Source of the DNA: an uncultured Clostridia bacterium
GTDB taxonomy: Bacteria > Bacillota > Clostridia > Lachnospirales > Lachnospiraceae
Assembly: GCA_948467395.1 (NCBI GenBank)
Contig: CAOKDX010000006.1
Span: forward strand, 90,795 to 154,794
Length of the DNA stretch: 64,000 bases
Reading direction: 5' to 3'
The notes under the pieces were generated by a model that saw only the letters and a list, made by a program, of their open reading frames with translations, was not told the origin of the DNA and made no database searches. The position numbers and the translations under genes were made by a program. Of this stretch, positions 54,891 to 63,181 are shown one piece after another. Position 1 is the stretch's first letter, and the number at the start of each line of letters is the position of its first letter.

Positions 54891-57404
54891 CTATTCCTCC
54901 GTCCACGGATGAGGTTTCGAATAAAAGTATCCCTGGGAATGGGCGACTCCGATGTCCATCATAATATCCTGGATCTGCTGGTTTTCCACATATTCTGCAA
55001 TAAGCTCCTGGTCATTTCCCACGCACCAGCCGTTAATAAACCGGATAAACTCCAGGCAGTGGGGATCCTCCGTGATAGTCCGGATAATGGCCCCGTCAAT
55101 CTTAATATAATCCGCCTGGATCTTCAGGACGTGGAGCAGATTGGAAAAACCGCTGCCGAAGTCGTCGATGGCCACCTTGCCGCCATATTCGTGAATGCGG
55201 TCGGCAAATTCCTTGATATAGGCGTAGTCCATAATTTCCTCGCTCTCCACGATCTCAAAAACAAAATTCTCCGGGTGCGGCACCTCCTGCATGTTCTCAA
55301 AGATCATGCGGAGCATCTTGCGGTCATAGATATCCTGTACATTGAGATTGATGGTAACCCGGATATCCTTGTCGCGGAACATCTGTATCACCGTCTCCAC
55401 CATCAACTCCGAGAGGCTCTCATACAGATCATATTCCTTCGCCACTGGAAGGAACTGATCCGGAAAATAGATCTTCCCATCCTCATCAAAGATGCGCATC
55501 AGGGATTCAAACATCCTTTTGGGAACCCCCTTGTTGTTGTGGATCTCCTGAAAATACGGCCTCACTCGCTTGTGCTGCAGCGCCTCCCGGATAATGTGGA
55601 GCATATGAATTTCCTCCAGTTCCTTTCTGGCGATATCTCCTATCTCATCAAACTGTGCAATCGGAACTCTCCGCGCTCTTGCATAACGCATCGTCGTCTC
55701 CAGCCGGCTCATGGTATCCTCTTTTCCATATACAACGGCCACAGTGCAGGAGAGATCCACCTCCTCACACCGGATTCCCGCCAGAAAATCCCGGATCTTC
55801 TCTACAATTTCAATAAATTCTGTCTTAGCCACCGCCGTATCCGCCGCCAGCATAAAGGACGCATCCTCATAGCTGTACAGATACATGCCTTTGGGAAGAT
55901 AATACGTCCGGATCTTCTCATAACACTCCCTGAGAATCGTATAGGTCTTGGTAATACCCGCAAATAACCGGAGCATCCGCTCGTTATTCAGGCAGAACAC
56001 CGCCGCCTTGTCCAGCTCCTCCCTCTCCTGGTCATACAGATACCTAAGCTGGTTATCCACTCCCAGCACCTGATTATAAAACATGGCGTCCTGTATCTTC
56101 TTCTGCTGGTCCTGCAGCTCCTCATTCAGATGCCGGTTCGCATTGACAAGAAGATAGTTCAGCATCTGCGGATTGTCCTCCTGCAGCTCCGACATATTTT
56201 TCAATTCCCGCTCCCGCAGGATAACACGCGCCTCCGGATCCTCTGACAGCGCCGTAGTGACAAATGTATAGTTGGCGTACACATTGGCTCCGCCGGCATT
56301 GGAAACCTCCCCTGACAGCAGCGCCCCGCTGATATTGGTAGTATAGAAATTTTCAATCTCCCAGTTGGCGCAATTATGTAAAAAATTGACTCTGGACTGA
56401 CAGTCATAGGCGAAGATAACCTCTACCGGAGCCGCCCCGATATTACGAAACAGCTCCTGCACCTGATCGTAAATCTTCTGCGGATGAAAATAGCCCAGAG
56501 ACACATAGCTCCCGTTTTTTAATTCGCCATAGGATTTCAGGACATAATGTCTGTCCTCCCCTTCCCCGCCGGTATGCCCGGAATCCTCCGAATAATCCAC
56601 ATAATAGGCAATGCCCCTCTCATCCCGCTTTACCACCGGAAATATGTGTGAAATGGCCGGATTCTCCTGCAGCGCCTCTCCGCCCAGAAGGTTTGCATAC
56701 CATTCTGCACCATCTTTCCCATCGATCTTATCAATATAACAGCCCCGGCTGACAATGGGACATTTCCTTCCCACCGGCTCCACGCCGCAGACATAATCGC
56801 CATAGATATGCAGCTCATCGGATGAGATCAGCGCCATGACTACGTCCGTTCCGGAAGCTTCTGTTCCCTCCAGGACATAGGCCAGATCCTCCCTGCCATT
56901 CCCCTGCTCATCTTCCAGATAGGCCGCTCCCCCAAGCATCCTCACCGGAATGCCTGTCTCATTGACGGTTTCCACAAAATCCTCTATCTTGCTGTATGGA
57001 AGCGGAAAAAAGATCAATAAAAAGCCGCCCCGGCCAAAGAGCACATTTCCCACTACCTCTTCTGCCAGCACAGCTCCTTCTTTCCATCCGCCCTCTTCTG
57101 TCAGGCAGCTCACCCGGGCGGTCCTCACCTCTGCCCGCTCCGGCACTGTTATGGAGATCAGACACGCCTCCGGATAAAGCCTTCCATCGCTTATCACCTG
57201 CATCGTACTACATCCAATAATCTCTGCCTTCGGAAGAAGTTCCCGCACTTCCCCCGCCAGCTCCTGCATCTGTTCCTTTGTGTGAACCGCACTGTGAATC
57301 CTGACCAGCATCCTGTCCGCCCGCTTAATTGAAATATCATCCAGAAACTCGTGAAATGTTTCTATATCAGAATATAAATGATTGTAAGTCCTCATGCTGC
57401 CCAT
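54891..57404 (-). CDS. FIST-sensor EAL-domain c-di-GMP protein
   Basis: An 837-aa cytosolic signalling protein. Residues 15-200 resemble a FIST_N sensor (HSAVHTKEQMQ, AEIIGCSTMQVISDG) and 210-370 FIST_C; FIST domains bind small ligands such as amino acids. A short helical linker and a GGDEF-like segment without the GGDEF motif follow. The last 250 residues are an EAL domain: FESLMRI replaces the usual EALxR but keeps the Glu, and NLNVQDIYD, EIVESEE and AIDDFGSGFSNL are present. It is probably a c-di-GMP phosphodiesterase controlled by a ligand. The ATG follows GAGGGGG. Confidence 0.87.
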   Translation of the reverse strand: MGSMRTYNHLYSDIETFHEFLDDISIKRADRMLVRIHSAVHTKEQMQELAGEVRELLPKAEIIGCSTMQVISDGRLYPEACLISITVPERAEVRTARVSCLTEEGGWKEGAVLAEEVVGNVLFGRGGFLLIFFPLPYSKIEDFVETVNETGIPVRMLGGAAYLEDEQGNGREDLAYVLEGTEASGTDVVMALISSDELHIYGDYVCGVEPVGRKCPIVSRGCYIDKIDGKDGAEWYANLLGGEALQENPAISHIFPVVKRDERGIAYYVDYSEDSGHTGGEGEDRHYVLKSYGELKNGSYVSLGYFHPQKIYDQVQELFRNIGAAPVEVIFAYDCQSRVNFLHNCANWEIENFYTTNISGALLSGEVSNAGGANVYANYTFVTTALSEDPEARVILRERELKNMSELQEDNPQMLNYLLVNANRHLNEELQDQQKKIQDAMFYNQVLGVDNQLRYLYDQEREELDKAAVFCLNNERMLRLFAGITKTYTILRECYEKIRTYYLPKGMYLYSYEDASFMLAADTAVAKTEFIEIVEKIRDFLAGIRCEEVDLSCTVAVVYGKEDTMSRLETTMRYARARRVPIAQFDEIGDIARKELEEIHMLHIIREALQHKRVRPYFQEIHNNKGVPKRMFESLMRIFDEDGKIYFPDQFLPVAKEYDLYESLSELMVETVIQMFRDKDIRVTINLNVQDIYDRKMLRMIFENMQEVPHPENFVFEIVESEEIMDYAYIKEFADRIHEYGGKVAIDDFGSGFSNLLHVLKIQADYIKIDGAIIRTITEDPHCLEFIRFINGWCVGNDQELIAEYVENQQIQDIMMDIGVAHSQGYFYSKPHPWTEE

Positions 57405-57517
57405 TGCCCCCTCTCTCGTTCTCTATCCCAATACCTTTTACTTATAGAATTATTTTATCACAATGCGATCTGTTTTGGCAAATACTTGTTTTGGGCAAGA
57501 ATATTGCTGCAATCTGC

Positions 57518-57546
57518 TTGCTTTTCACAAAAAAATAAATTAGAAT
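57518..57546 (+). promoter_or_regulatory. Promoter for the AgrC-like gene
   Basis: TTGCTT and TAGAAT are 17 bp apart, 31 bp before the start codon. Confidence 0.5.
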
Positions 57547-57577
57547 AAAAAGGAATACACGTTGAAGGAAAATTTAT

Positions 57578-58657
57578 ATGACATTGTTGATAAACTATCT
57601 GACATTTATATTAGATTTTTTGTACATTTATATTATTATAAACTCCCTACTGGAAAATAAGCTCGGCTTTACGTTAAGAAAAATGTTGTGCCTATCCATA
57701 CCTAGCATTTTTTTTGCCTGCCTTCTGAACCTCTCAGTCCAGCATATTCTGCTGTCCGCTGTCATTACTATTTTGTGCTATCTCATTTTATTATTTTTCA
57801 TCTTTCACATCCCCGTTGGGGAACTGCTTGTAATCTTCACAGTGACATATATCCTTACCGGGATAATAAAATCATTGTGTCTTTTCATTTTAGACCTTTT
57901 GGGGCCTATACGAATGAACGGTCTCGACACATTAATTGCAAATTTTATACTTGTACTGATATCCTGTCTAATTTACTCCTTTCTTCCTCTATTTCCTCTT
58001 TCTAATTCAAAAAGAGAACTAGATGCCTACAAAGCCTATCTCCCTGTTTTAGATGAACTTATTAACTGCATCCGGATGCGTCAACATGATTTTCATAATC
58101 ATCTTCAGTCAATACAAATGCTGCCCCTGAACTGTCCCGATTATGAATCTCTTTCAAATGCACTTTTGAATTACATCAATCAGCTTATCCCGGATCCTCG
58201 CCAACTGGATTTACTGAAACTAAATTATCATCTTGTTTCCGGTCTCCTGATCAATAAATATACCCAGGCAGAAAACCGAAATCAAATTTTCAATATTCAA
58301 ATAAAAAAATATTCCCTCTCCACCAGGATCCCTGAGTATATCCTGGTGGAAATCTTGGGCATCCTTATCGATAATGCACTGGAAGCCTGCCCTGAACAGG
58401 GCTGTATTAACCTATTGCTAGATACAATAGGAAACAAGATACACTGTTTCATTGAAAATGACTGTTTAAATGCCTCTGAAATAAATCTGCCTTCACTTTT
58501 TGACAAAGGCTATACAACAAAGGTCAATTTTTCCGCTGACCATGGAATTGGTTTATATAAGCTAAAAAAATTAGTTGATTCATATAACGGAGATATCTTT
58601 GTAGCAGTATTTGAAGAAAATAACGGGGGAAAGCTTCAATTTGAATTATTCCTGTAA
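57578..58657 (+). CDS. AgrC-like sensor histidine kinase (GHKL type)
   Basis: A 359-aa kinase with five or six N-terminal membrane helices (1-142) and a cytoplasmic part. The phosphoacceptor is probably His170 in MRQHDFHNHLQSI; the ATPase has the N box DNALEAC (Asn266) and a glycine box HGIGLYKLKKLV. Kinases of this type sense extracellular peptides such as AgrD products. No agrB or agrD is visible in the window. The gene overlaps the membrane-protein gene tail to tail by 12 bp. The matching LytTR regulator is 3 kb away, beyond the oppositely transcribed ACP operon. Confidence 0.88.
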   Translation: MTLLINYLTFILDFLYIYIIINSLLENKLGFTLRKMLCLSIPSIFFACLLNLSVQHILLSAVITILCYLILLFFIFHIPVGELLVIFTVTYILTGIIKSLCLFILDLLGPIRMNGLDTLIANFILVLISCLIYSFLPLFPLSNSKRELDAYKAYLPVLDELINCIRMRQHDFHNHLQSIQMLPLNCPDYESLSNALLNYINQLIPDPRQLDLLKLNYHLVSGLLINKYTQAENRNQIFNIQIKKYSLSTRIPEYILVEILGILIDNALEACPEQGCINLLLDTIGNKIHCFIENDCLNASEINLPSLFDKGYTTKVNFSADHGIGLYKLKKLVDSYNGDIFVAVFEENNGGKLQFELFL

Positions 58658-59335
58658 TTTGTTCTTTTTTATCAGATATACAAATGCTTTCTCAATTTCT
58701 GCAGAATCAGAAATTAACAATGTTTCAAGCTGTTCTCTCTCCTCCTCTGTAAGATCCGTTTTCTTTCCCACATCACAGAATAACTTTGAATTCTCTCCGT
58801 TTCGCAAAAAATCCTTTACGAATGCCTCCCCAAAAATACCATAAGCTCTTATTTTTTCTACTTTATCGTTACCTGTCATATCTTTATTGGAAACAAGCAC
58901 CGATAATTCTTCGGGAATCATCGAAATATAGCCTTTCCATAATTGAAAAAATTGTATCCCCGATTCCCAACTGCCTAAATCACATCTGGTAATTTTCTCT
59001 ATAAGCAAACCAGATATATAAGAATTCAACCCTACTTTTGAATGCTCTTCTCCCAACACCTCTACCGCATCAAATCCTAATGCTGCTATATTGTCAAAGC
59101 ATTCCTCATCAATATAGTCAAATGGGTTGGAACTTGTCTGATCCTCCACTCCTTTCTTCATTTCTTCCGCATTCTCTTTAATAATTTCTTCCACCGATTT
59201 ACCCGTTAATACTTGACCAGTAGTCGCTGGCAAATTTGTTGGTCGTTTTCTTCCGATGAGATACACCAGACTAGCTAATAGTGCCAGCAATAATAGAACA
59301 AAAAATAAACTTATAACTAAAAATTTTTTTCTCAT
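58646..59335 (-). CDS. Membrane-anchored protein of unknown function
   Basis: A 229-aa protein with one N-terminal transmembrane helix (residues 5-28) and an extracellular, helix-rich and acidic domain of about 190 residues. No known motif was recognised. It is the last gene of the ACP operon, 19 bp after the Cys-rich protein. A ribosome site GAGGAG precedes the ATG. Its export and position suggest it works with that protein at the cell surface. Confidence 0.7.
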   Translation of the reverse strand: MRKKFLVISLFFVLLLLALLASLVYLIGRKRPTNLPATTGQVLTGKSVEEIIKENAEEMKKGVEDQTSSNPFDYIDEECFDNIAALGFDAVEVLGEEHSKVGLNSYISGLLIEKITRCDLGSWESGIQFFQLWKGYISMIPEELSVLVSNKDMTGNDKVEKIRAYGIFGEAFVKDFLRNGENSKLFCDVGKKTDLTEEEREQLETLLISDSAEIEKAFVYLIKKNKLQE

Positions 59336-59354
59336 ATCAATGATCTCCTCTCTA

Positions 59355-59984
59355 TTATTTATAACAGATTAATGCAAGTTTTCCATATCCCGAATCATAA
59401 TTATAAGGATCCGTAGAAGCAGTGCCATACAGAGCTCCGTTTCCCCATTTTGACAAAGTCGCAGCTCCGCTGACTTTTTTTCCATCTAATGTATACTTCC
59501 TTGCAAAATGCTTTACGTGTCCACTCTGTGCATATACATAAAATATCTTTTTCCCTGTCGCTTTATTCCCATCTGTAGTATATTTATATCCTCGTTTAGA
59601 TATATACTTTTTAAATTCATCTAAAGTAGGTCCAATCTGTCCCCAATTTTTCTCCCAAACCCATGACTGCACACCATTTCGCCCAAGTGCATAGGCAAGA
59701 CAGTTATAATCTGTGTATCCTCTTTTATAGAAAGATGCACAGTTTGATTTAACATTTTTGCAGTGTGTACACAGCTTTACCCCATATTGTCTTGCATGTC
59801 GACCTGAACAAAAAGCAGAGTCTGTCATTTTAGAATCTTTCGCCGTATCCTCACATGAAGAGCATCTGTATACTGCCCAAAATTCCTTGTAGCATTCCAA
59901 TGCCTCGGCTGCATTTACATTTACTAATAATGAGACAGCAGACACAACTACCACTAAAGCCCTATATATTCTTGTTCTTTTCAA
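59355..59984 (-). CDS. Secreted Cys-rich protein with papain-like (YNCLAYALG) domain
   Basis: A 209-aa exported protein. After a signal peptide (cleavage near NAAEA, about residue 27) comes a Cys-rich part with CSSC and CTHC pairs, probably a zinc ribbon. The rest begins YNCLAYALG, a block found in predicted papain-like cysteine proteins of the DUF7689 type, and has a later GHVKHFARK that supplies a His. This may be a peptidase, amidase or transferase. The start is TTG at 59984 with GGAGG eight bases upstream, overlapping the ligase gene by 23 bp; ATG at 60014 is the alternative. Confidence 0.65.
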   Translation of the reverse strand: MKRTRIYRALVVVVSAVSLLVNVNAAEALECYKEFWAVYRCSSCEDTAKDSKMTDSAFCSGRHARQYGVKLCTHCKNVKSNCASFYKRGYTDYNCLAYALGRNGVQSWVWEKNWGQIGPTLDEFKKYISKRGYKYTTDGNKATGKKIFYVYAQSGHVKHFARKYTLDGKKVSGAATLSKWGNGALYGTASTDPYNYDSGYGKLALICYK

Positions 59985-61218
59985 CTCCTGTTCCTCCTCC
60001 ACATCTACTTTCAAACCAACCTAGTTTACCTGTCAGTCTGTCTGGAAACATTTTTTCATCTCTAAACTCAATTTCATAATGCATTCCATCACGAAGTCCT
60101 AAATCTAAAAGATTCATATAACGAACCACAAATTCTTCTTTATCATATTCACTATCCAAAATAATTTCCAATCGTATGCAATCCCGCCTTTCCTGTATTG
60201 CCCGAAACAGAAGAACAACTGTATCTTCTTCCATATTCATCTGCTCCACCGGTTTTAGTAATCCATCTGGCGGGATACAGACTCCATCAGGCATACAAAG
60301 CATATCGTTCTTTCTCGCTTTGCAAAGCTGTAAAAAACGAACTTCTTTTTTCTTATACCTCTTTTTAATAATCGTGCCCCTGTCTCCTAGTCCATACCGG
60401 ATAATTGGCATTGCATGATTATGAAGAGATGTCACATAAATATTTCCTTCCACACCGTCCTCCACAGCTTTCCCGGTATCATCCAGTATTTCGGCATAGG
60501 TCGAAGACTCAAACAACCGGTATACCCCTCCTTCATCACCATAACCTATAGAACTGACTTCCATAGAACCATAATGACTCCTTACTATACAGCAAAACAC
60601 CTGTTCCAAACGTTTTTTCAAAGAAGGAAGAAACATTTCACCTGTAAGTTCAATATATTTTAATGTAATTACTGGTGACAACTGTTCTTTTTCTGCCAAA
60701 TCACAAAGGAGCATGGCCATGCTTGGATGCAATAGCATCCATTTAGGTTCAAACTTTTTTATTAACTCATAAACCTCCTGTAACCTACCCTCTGTTATAT
60801 TAGATTTAGAAAAAATTAATGCATTATCATCCTGAATGTAATCCTGATTCTGTGGAAGAATGGTATTAAAAAAGCACACTCTGTCTAATGGATGTATATT
60901 AGCTGTCTTCCATCTTTCCATCCAGAGCGAAAAAAGCGAGGTCAGATAATCTCTTTTCTCCCAATATATATTTAAACTAATACCAGATGTGCCAGAAGTA
61001 TGTGCTTCTACCAATTGCTGCGCTGCGTATCTTCCTATGTATTCATCTGATATTGCCCGTGTCCCAGCAAAGACAAAATCTTTTTTATCAATTAGTGGTA
61101 TTTCCCCCCAATTGCTTATACCTGCCCAATCGTCCAATATAAACTGCCCGAAACACTTTTCCCGATACATCTCTGTATTTCTGTATGCATATTCTGCCAT
61201 TTGTATTTTTTTATCCAT
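59962..61218 (-). CDS. PaaK/CapK-type adenylate-forming ligase
   Basis: A 418-aa ANL-superfamily enzyme of the phenylacetate-CoA ligase/CapK type, shorter than acyl-CoA synthetases. The nucleotide-binding motif is EAHTSGTSGIS, followed by LTGEMFLPSL, RSHYGSMEVSSIGY (the A5-like motif) and RYGLGDRGTI. It probably activates a carboxylic acid as its adenylate and loads it onto the ACP encoded immediately upstream; its ATG follows the ACP stop with no gap. The acid is unknown. Confidence 0.83.
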   Translation of the reverse strand: MDKKIQMAEYAYRNTEMYREKCFGQFILDDWAGISNWGEIPLIDKKDFVFAGTRAISDEYIGRYAAQQLVEAHTSGTSGISLNIYWEKRDYLTSLFSLWMERWKTANIHPLDRVCFFNTILPQNQDYIQDDNALIFSKSNITEGRLQEVYELIKKFEPKWMLLHPSMAMLLCDLAEKEQLSPVITLKYIELTGEMFLPSLKKRLEQVFCCIVRSHYGSMEVSSIGYGDEGGVYRLFESSTYAEILDDTGKAVEDGVEGNIYVTSLHNHAMPIIRYGLGDRGTIIKKRYKKKEVRFLQLCKARKNDMLCMPDGVCIPPDGLLKPVEQMNMEEDTVVLLFRAIQERRDCIRLEIILDSEYDKEEFVVRYMNLLDLGLRDGMHYEIEFRDEKMFPDRLTGKLGWFESRCGGGTGVEKNKNI

Positions 61219-61461
61219 TTATCTCTCCGCATCTTTTAAGAGCAATACCAGATAATCAATCATTTCACCAACTGTTTTCATATTCTGGCTCAACGGTTCA
61301 AATTCGTCAAAATTACAACCAAATTCTTCCTCTATCCGCAAGACATAATCCACAATATCTACGGAATCCATCCCCAGATCCGCAATAGGATCTACTCCTA
61401 CATCCAATTCAGATTCTTCCTCCAAAACCTCCTTAAGCAGTTTTATAAGTTTCTCTTTCAT
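61219..61461 (-). CDS. Acyl carrier protein
   Basis: An 80-aa carrier protein. The phosphopantetheine attachment site is Ser33 in DLGMDSVDIVDYV, the usual D-S-[LV] block, and the protein is strongly acidic as expected. It differs from a fatty-acid AcpP by genomic setting: it lies in a four-gene unit with a PaaK-like ligase and two exported proteins. The ATG at 61461 follows GGGAGGGG. A strong promoter lies 35 bp upstream. Confidence 0.9.
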   Translation of the reverse strand: MKEKLIKLLKEVLEEESELDVGVDPIADLGMDSVDIVDYVLRIEEEFGCNFDEFEPLSQNMKTVGEMIDYLVLLLKDAER

Positions 61462-61495
61462 TTTACCCCCTCCCACTTTACTACAATCTATTTTC

Positions 61496-61524
61496 GTTAT
61501 AGCAGTCTGCCACCTAAAAGTCAA
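61496..61524 (-). promoter_or_regulatory. Promoter for the ACP-ligase operon
   Basis: TTGACT and TATAAC are 17 bp apart on the minus strand, 35 bp before the ACP start. Confidence 0.65.
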
Positions 61525-61623
61525 TTCATTATTTCCCAATAACATGTCACAGCGCCTGAACAACGATTTTTTAAAATTATTTTTAAATAATATCTGGATA
61601 AAACAACAACGCCGAAGCCAGTC

Positions 61624-61652
61624 TTTTCAATATATAAAAAGTATGATACAAT
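61624..61652 (+). promoter_or_regulatory. Promoter for the LytTR regulator gene
   Basis: TTTTCA (61624-61629) and TACAAT (61647-61652) are 17 bp apart. A single ACAATTAAG directly follows and is one mismatch from the AgrA half-site, but no second copy is spaced as expected. Confidence 0.4.
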
Positions 61653-61696
61653 GACAATTAAGAAATTAAAAATAAACTAATACTCTGGGAGGGATT

Positions 61697-62416
61697 ATGT
61701 ATAATGTTTTAATTCTTGAAGATGAAAAAGAACAACGACAAGGAATTGAATCGATCATAAGATCATCCTATCCGAATTGGTGTATATTTAGCGTTGCATC
61801 ATATAGTGAGGCTGTATCCCTGCTGAGCTGCCATACATACCATCTGTTTTTATTAGATATCGCACTAACAAACTGCCAAAATTCACTTACTGGTATGGAT
61901 TTCGGCATGTTGCTCCGTAATATTCCTTTATATCATTATACACCCATCATCTATCTAACTGCCCTTGCAGACCAGATTATTCCTGCGGTACAGAATCTGC
62001 ATTGCTTTTCCTATCTTACAAAACCTTATTCTGCAAAACAGTTGTTAGATACACTTGCTTATCTTCTTAGACTAAAGGCTCCTAAAGAGAAAGAAATTCT
62101 CTTCCAGAATGGCAATGGAATATATTTCAAGGTGGAACCATACCGTATTACTTATATTGAATCACAAAACAAAACAATATTAATCCATACAACAGAGAAA
62201 TGTATCATGCTTACTAATATTTCTCTGCAATCCGTTATGCAGAAACTTCCTGAACAATTTTTTCAGATTCACCGCTGTTTTATCGTAAATATGCGAAGGA
62301 TTGTTTCATACAGCAAAACACTCCTTCGCATTAAAATAGATACCCAAACAATCCCTGTTGGCCGCACCCGTAAAAAATCTTTTGAGAAACTTTTTTTTGG
62401 CACGAGGAAGGATTGA
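61697..62416 (+). CDS. AgrA/ComE-like response regulator (REC-LytTR)
   Basis: A 239-aa response regulator. The receiver domain (1-120) has the acidic pair LEDE and phospho-acceptor Asp54 in FLLDIALTN. The LytTR DNA-binding domain (about 130-235) has IHRCFIVNMRRIVSY and IPVGRTRKKSFEKLF. It is the natural partner of the AgrC-like kinase at 57578. The gene is divergent from the ACP operon with a 235-bp gap between them, a position suited to controlling that operon. Confidence 0.9.
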   Translation: MYNVLILEDEKEQRQGIESIIRSSYPNWCIFSVASYSEAVSLLSCHTYHLFLLDIALTNCQNSLTGMDFGMLLRNIPLYHYTPIIYLTALADQIIPAVQNLHCFSYLTKPYSAKQLLDTLAYLLRLKAPKEKEILFQNGNGIYFKVEPYRITYIESQNKTILIHTTEKCIMLTNISLQSVMQKLPEQFFQIHRCFIVNMRRIVSYSKTLLRIKIDTQTIPVGRTRKKSFEKLFFGTRKD

Positions 62417-62463
62417 GAAAGACAATACTATTTTTAACAATTATAAAGAATACCGAATACTGA

Positions 62464-63015
62464 TTACATAGGTTTTAAATTCTTATTCAGTCTGTCCACC
62501 ATCCAGGCAATCCGCTTTTGCCGCCCAGCGTCTGTCTTTGCATCCAGATATGCCCGCGTATAAGTTTTCTTGACAGATGGGGACATGGCCAGAAAATTTG
62601 TATAGGCAGGTTCGTATCCCTCCAACAGTGCAGACAGGCAGGCAATCTGTTCTTCGGTAATGACCGCCAAAGGATTTGGCGCATCCCACTGGCCGTTCTT
62701 CTTAGCCTCTTCTATTTTCTTCCTGCCAAAATCGGTCATAAGACCTTTTTCGTCGAGCATTGTCACCAATGCCTTATTCTTTTGCGACCATTTGCTGTTT
62801 TCCCTGCGCATAGAAAAATATTTCTTATAAGTCTTATCATCAATCTTTTCAATCTGGCCGTCAATCCAGCCAAAGCAGAGCGCTTCTTCCAGGGCTTCAC
62901 CCGCTTTTATCGTTTTGGGCCCGCCAGCCTTGCCAAACAACAGCCAAATACCGTCATTTGACAGACAATGCTCACCGAGCCATTCACGAAATTCTTCTCT
63001 ATTGGAAAATTTCAT
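62464..63015 (-). CDS. YdeI/OmpD-associated family protein
   Basis: A 183-aa cytosolic protein of the YdeI family (also annotated as bacteriocin-protection protein). Recognisable parts are GIWLLFGKAGGPKTI, EALCFGWIDGQIEKIDD, FSMRRENSKWSQKNK and the C-terminal helical region ending RIAWMVDRLNKNLKPM. The biochemical role is not established. The nearest GGGAGGG is 18 bases from the ATG, which is far, so start efficiency may be low. It has its own promoter at 63071-63099. Confidence 0.82.
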   Translation of the reverse strand: MKFSNREEFREWLGEHCLSNDGIWLLFGKAGGPKTIKAGEALEEALCFGWIDGQIEKIDDKTYKKYFSMRRENSKWSQKNKALVTMLDEKGLMTDFGRKKIEEAKKNGQWDAPNPLAVITEEQIACLSALLEGYEPAYTNFLAMSPSVKKTYTRAYLDAKTDAGRQKRIAWMVDRLNKNLKPM

Positions 63016-63070
63016 TAGTTCGTTTATAACGATCCCTCCCTATGATTTGTTTTGCCTTTTGCCAGTTCCT

Positions 63071-63099
63071 ATTATATGCCTTTCAAATTCAAAATGCAA
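63071..63099 (-). promoter_or_regulatory. Promoter for the YdeI-family gene
   Basis: TTGCAT and a perfect TATAAT are 17 bp apart on the minus strand, giving a leader of about 50 nt. Confidence 0.6.
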
Positions 63100-63181
63100 T
63101 CATATAATGGTAAGACATTGTGTAATTAGTGCATTATGACATAACAATACTTTTTCTCCGCCTTCCCTGCAAATATGAAAT

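Noticed and set aside
57405-57577. A hidden agrD-like peptide gene
   Set aside because: No short frame with a ribosome site and a plausible Cys-containing precursor was found in this gap or around the LytTR gene.
61650-61660. AgrA binding site (ACAATTAAG)
   Set aside because: Only one copy is present, and AgrA-type sites are paired direct repeats.
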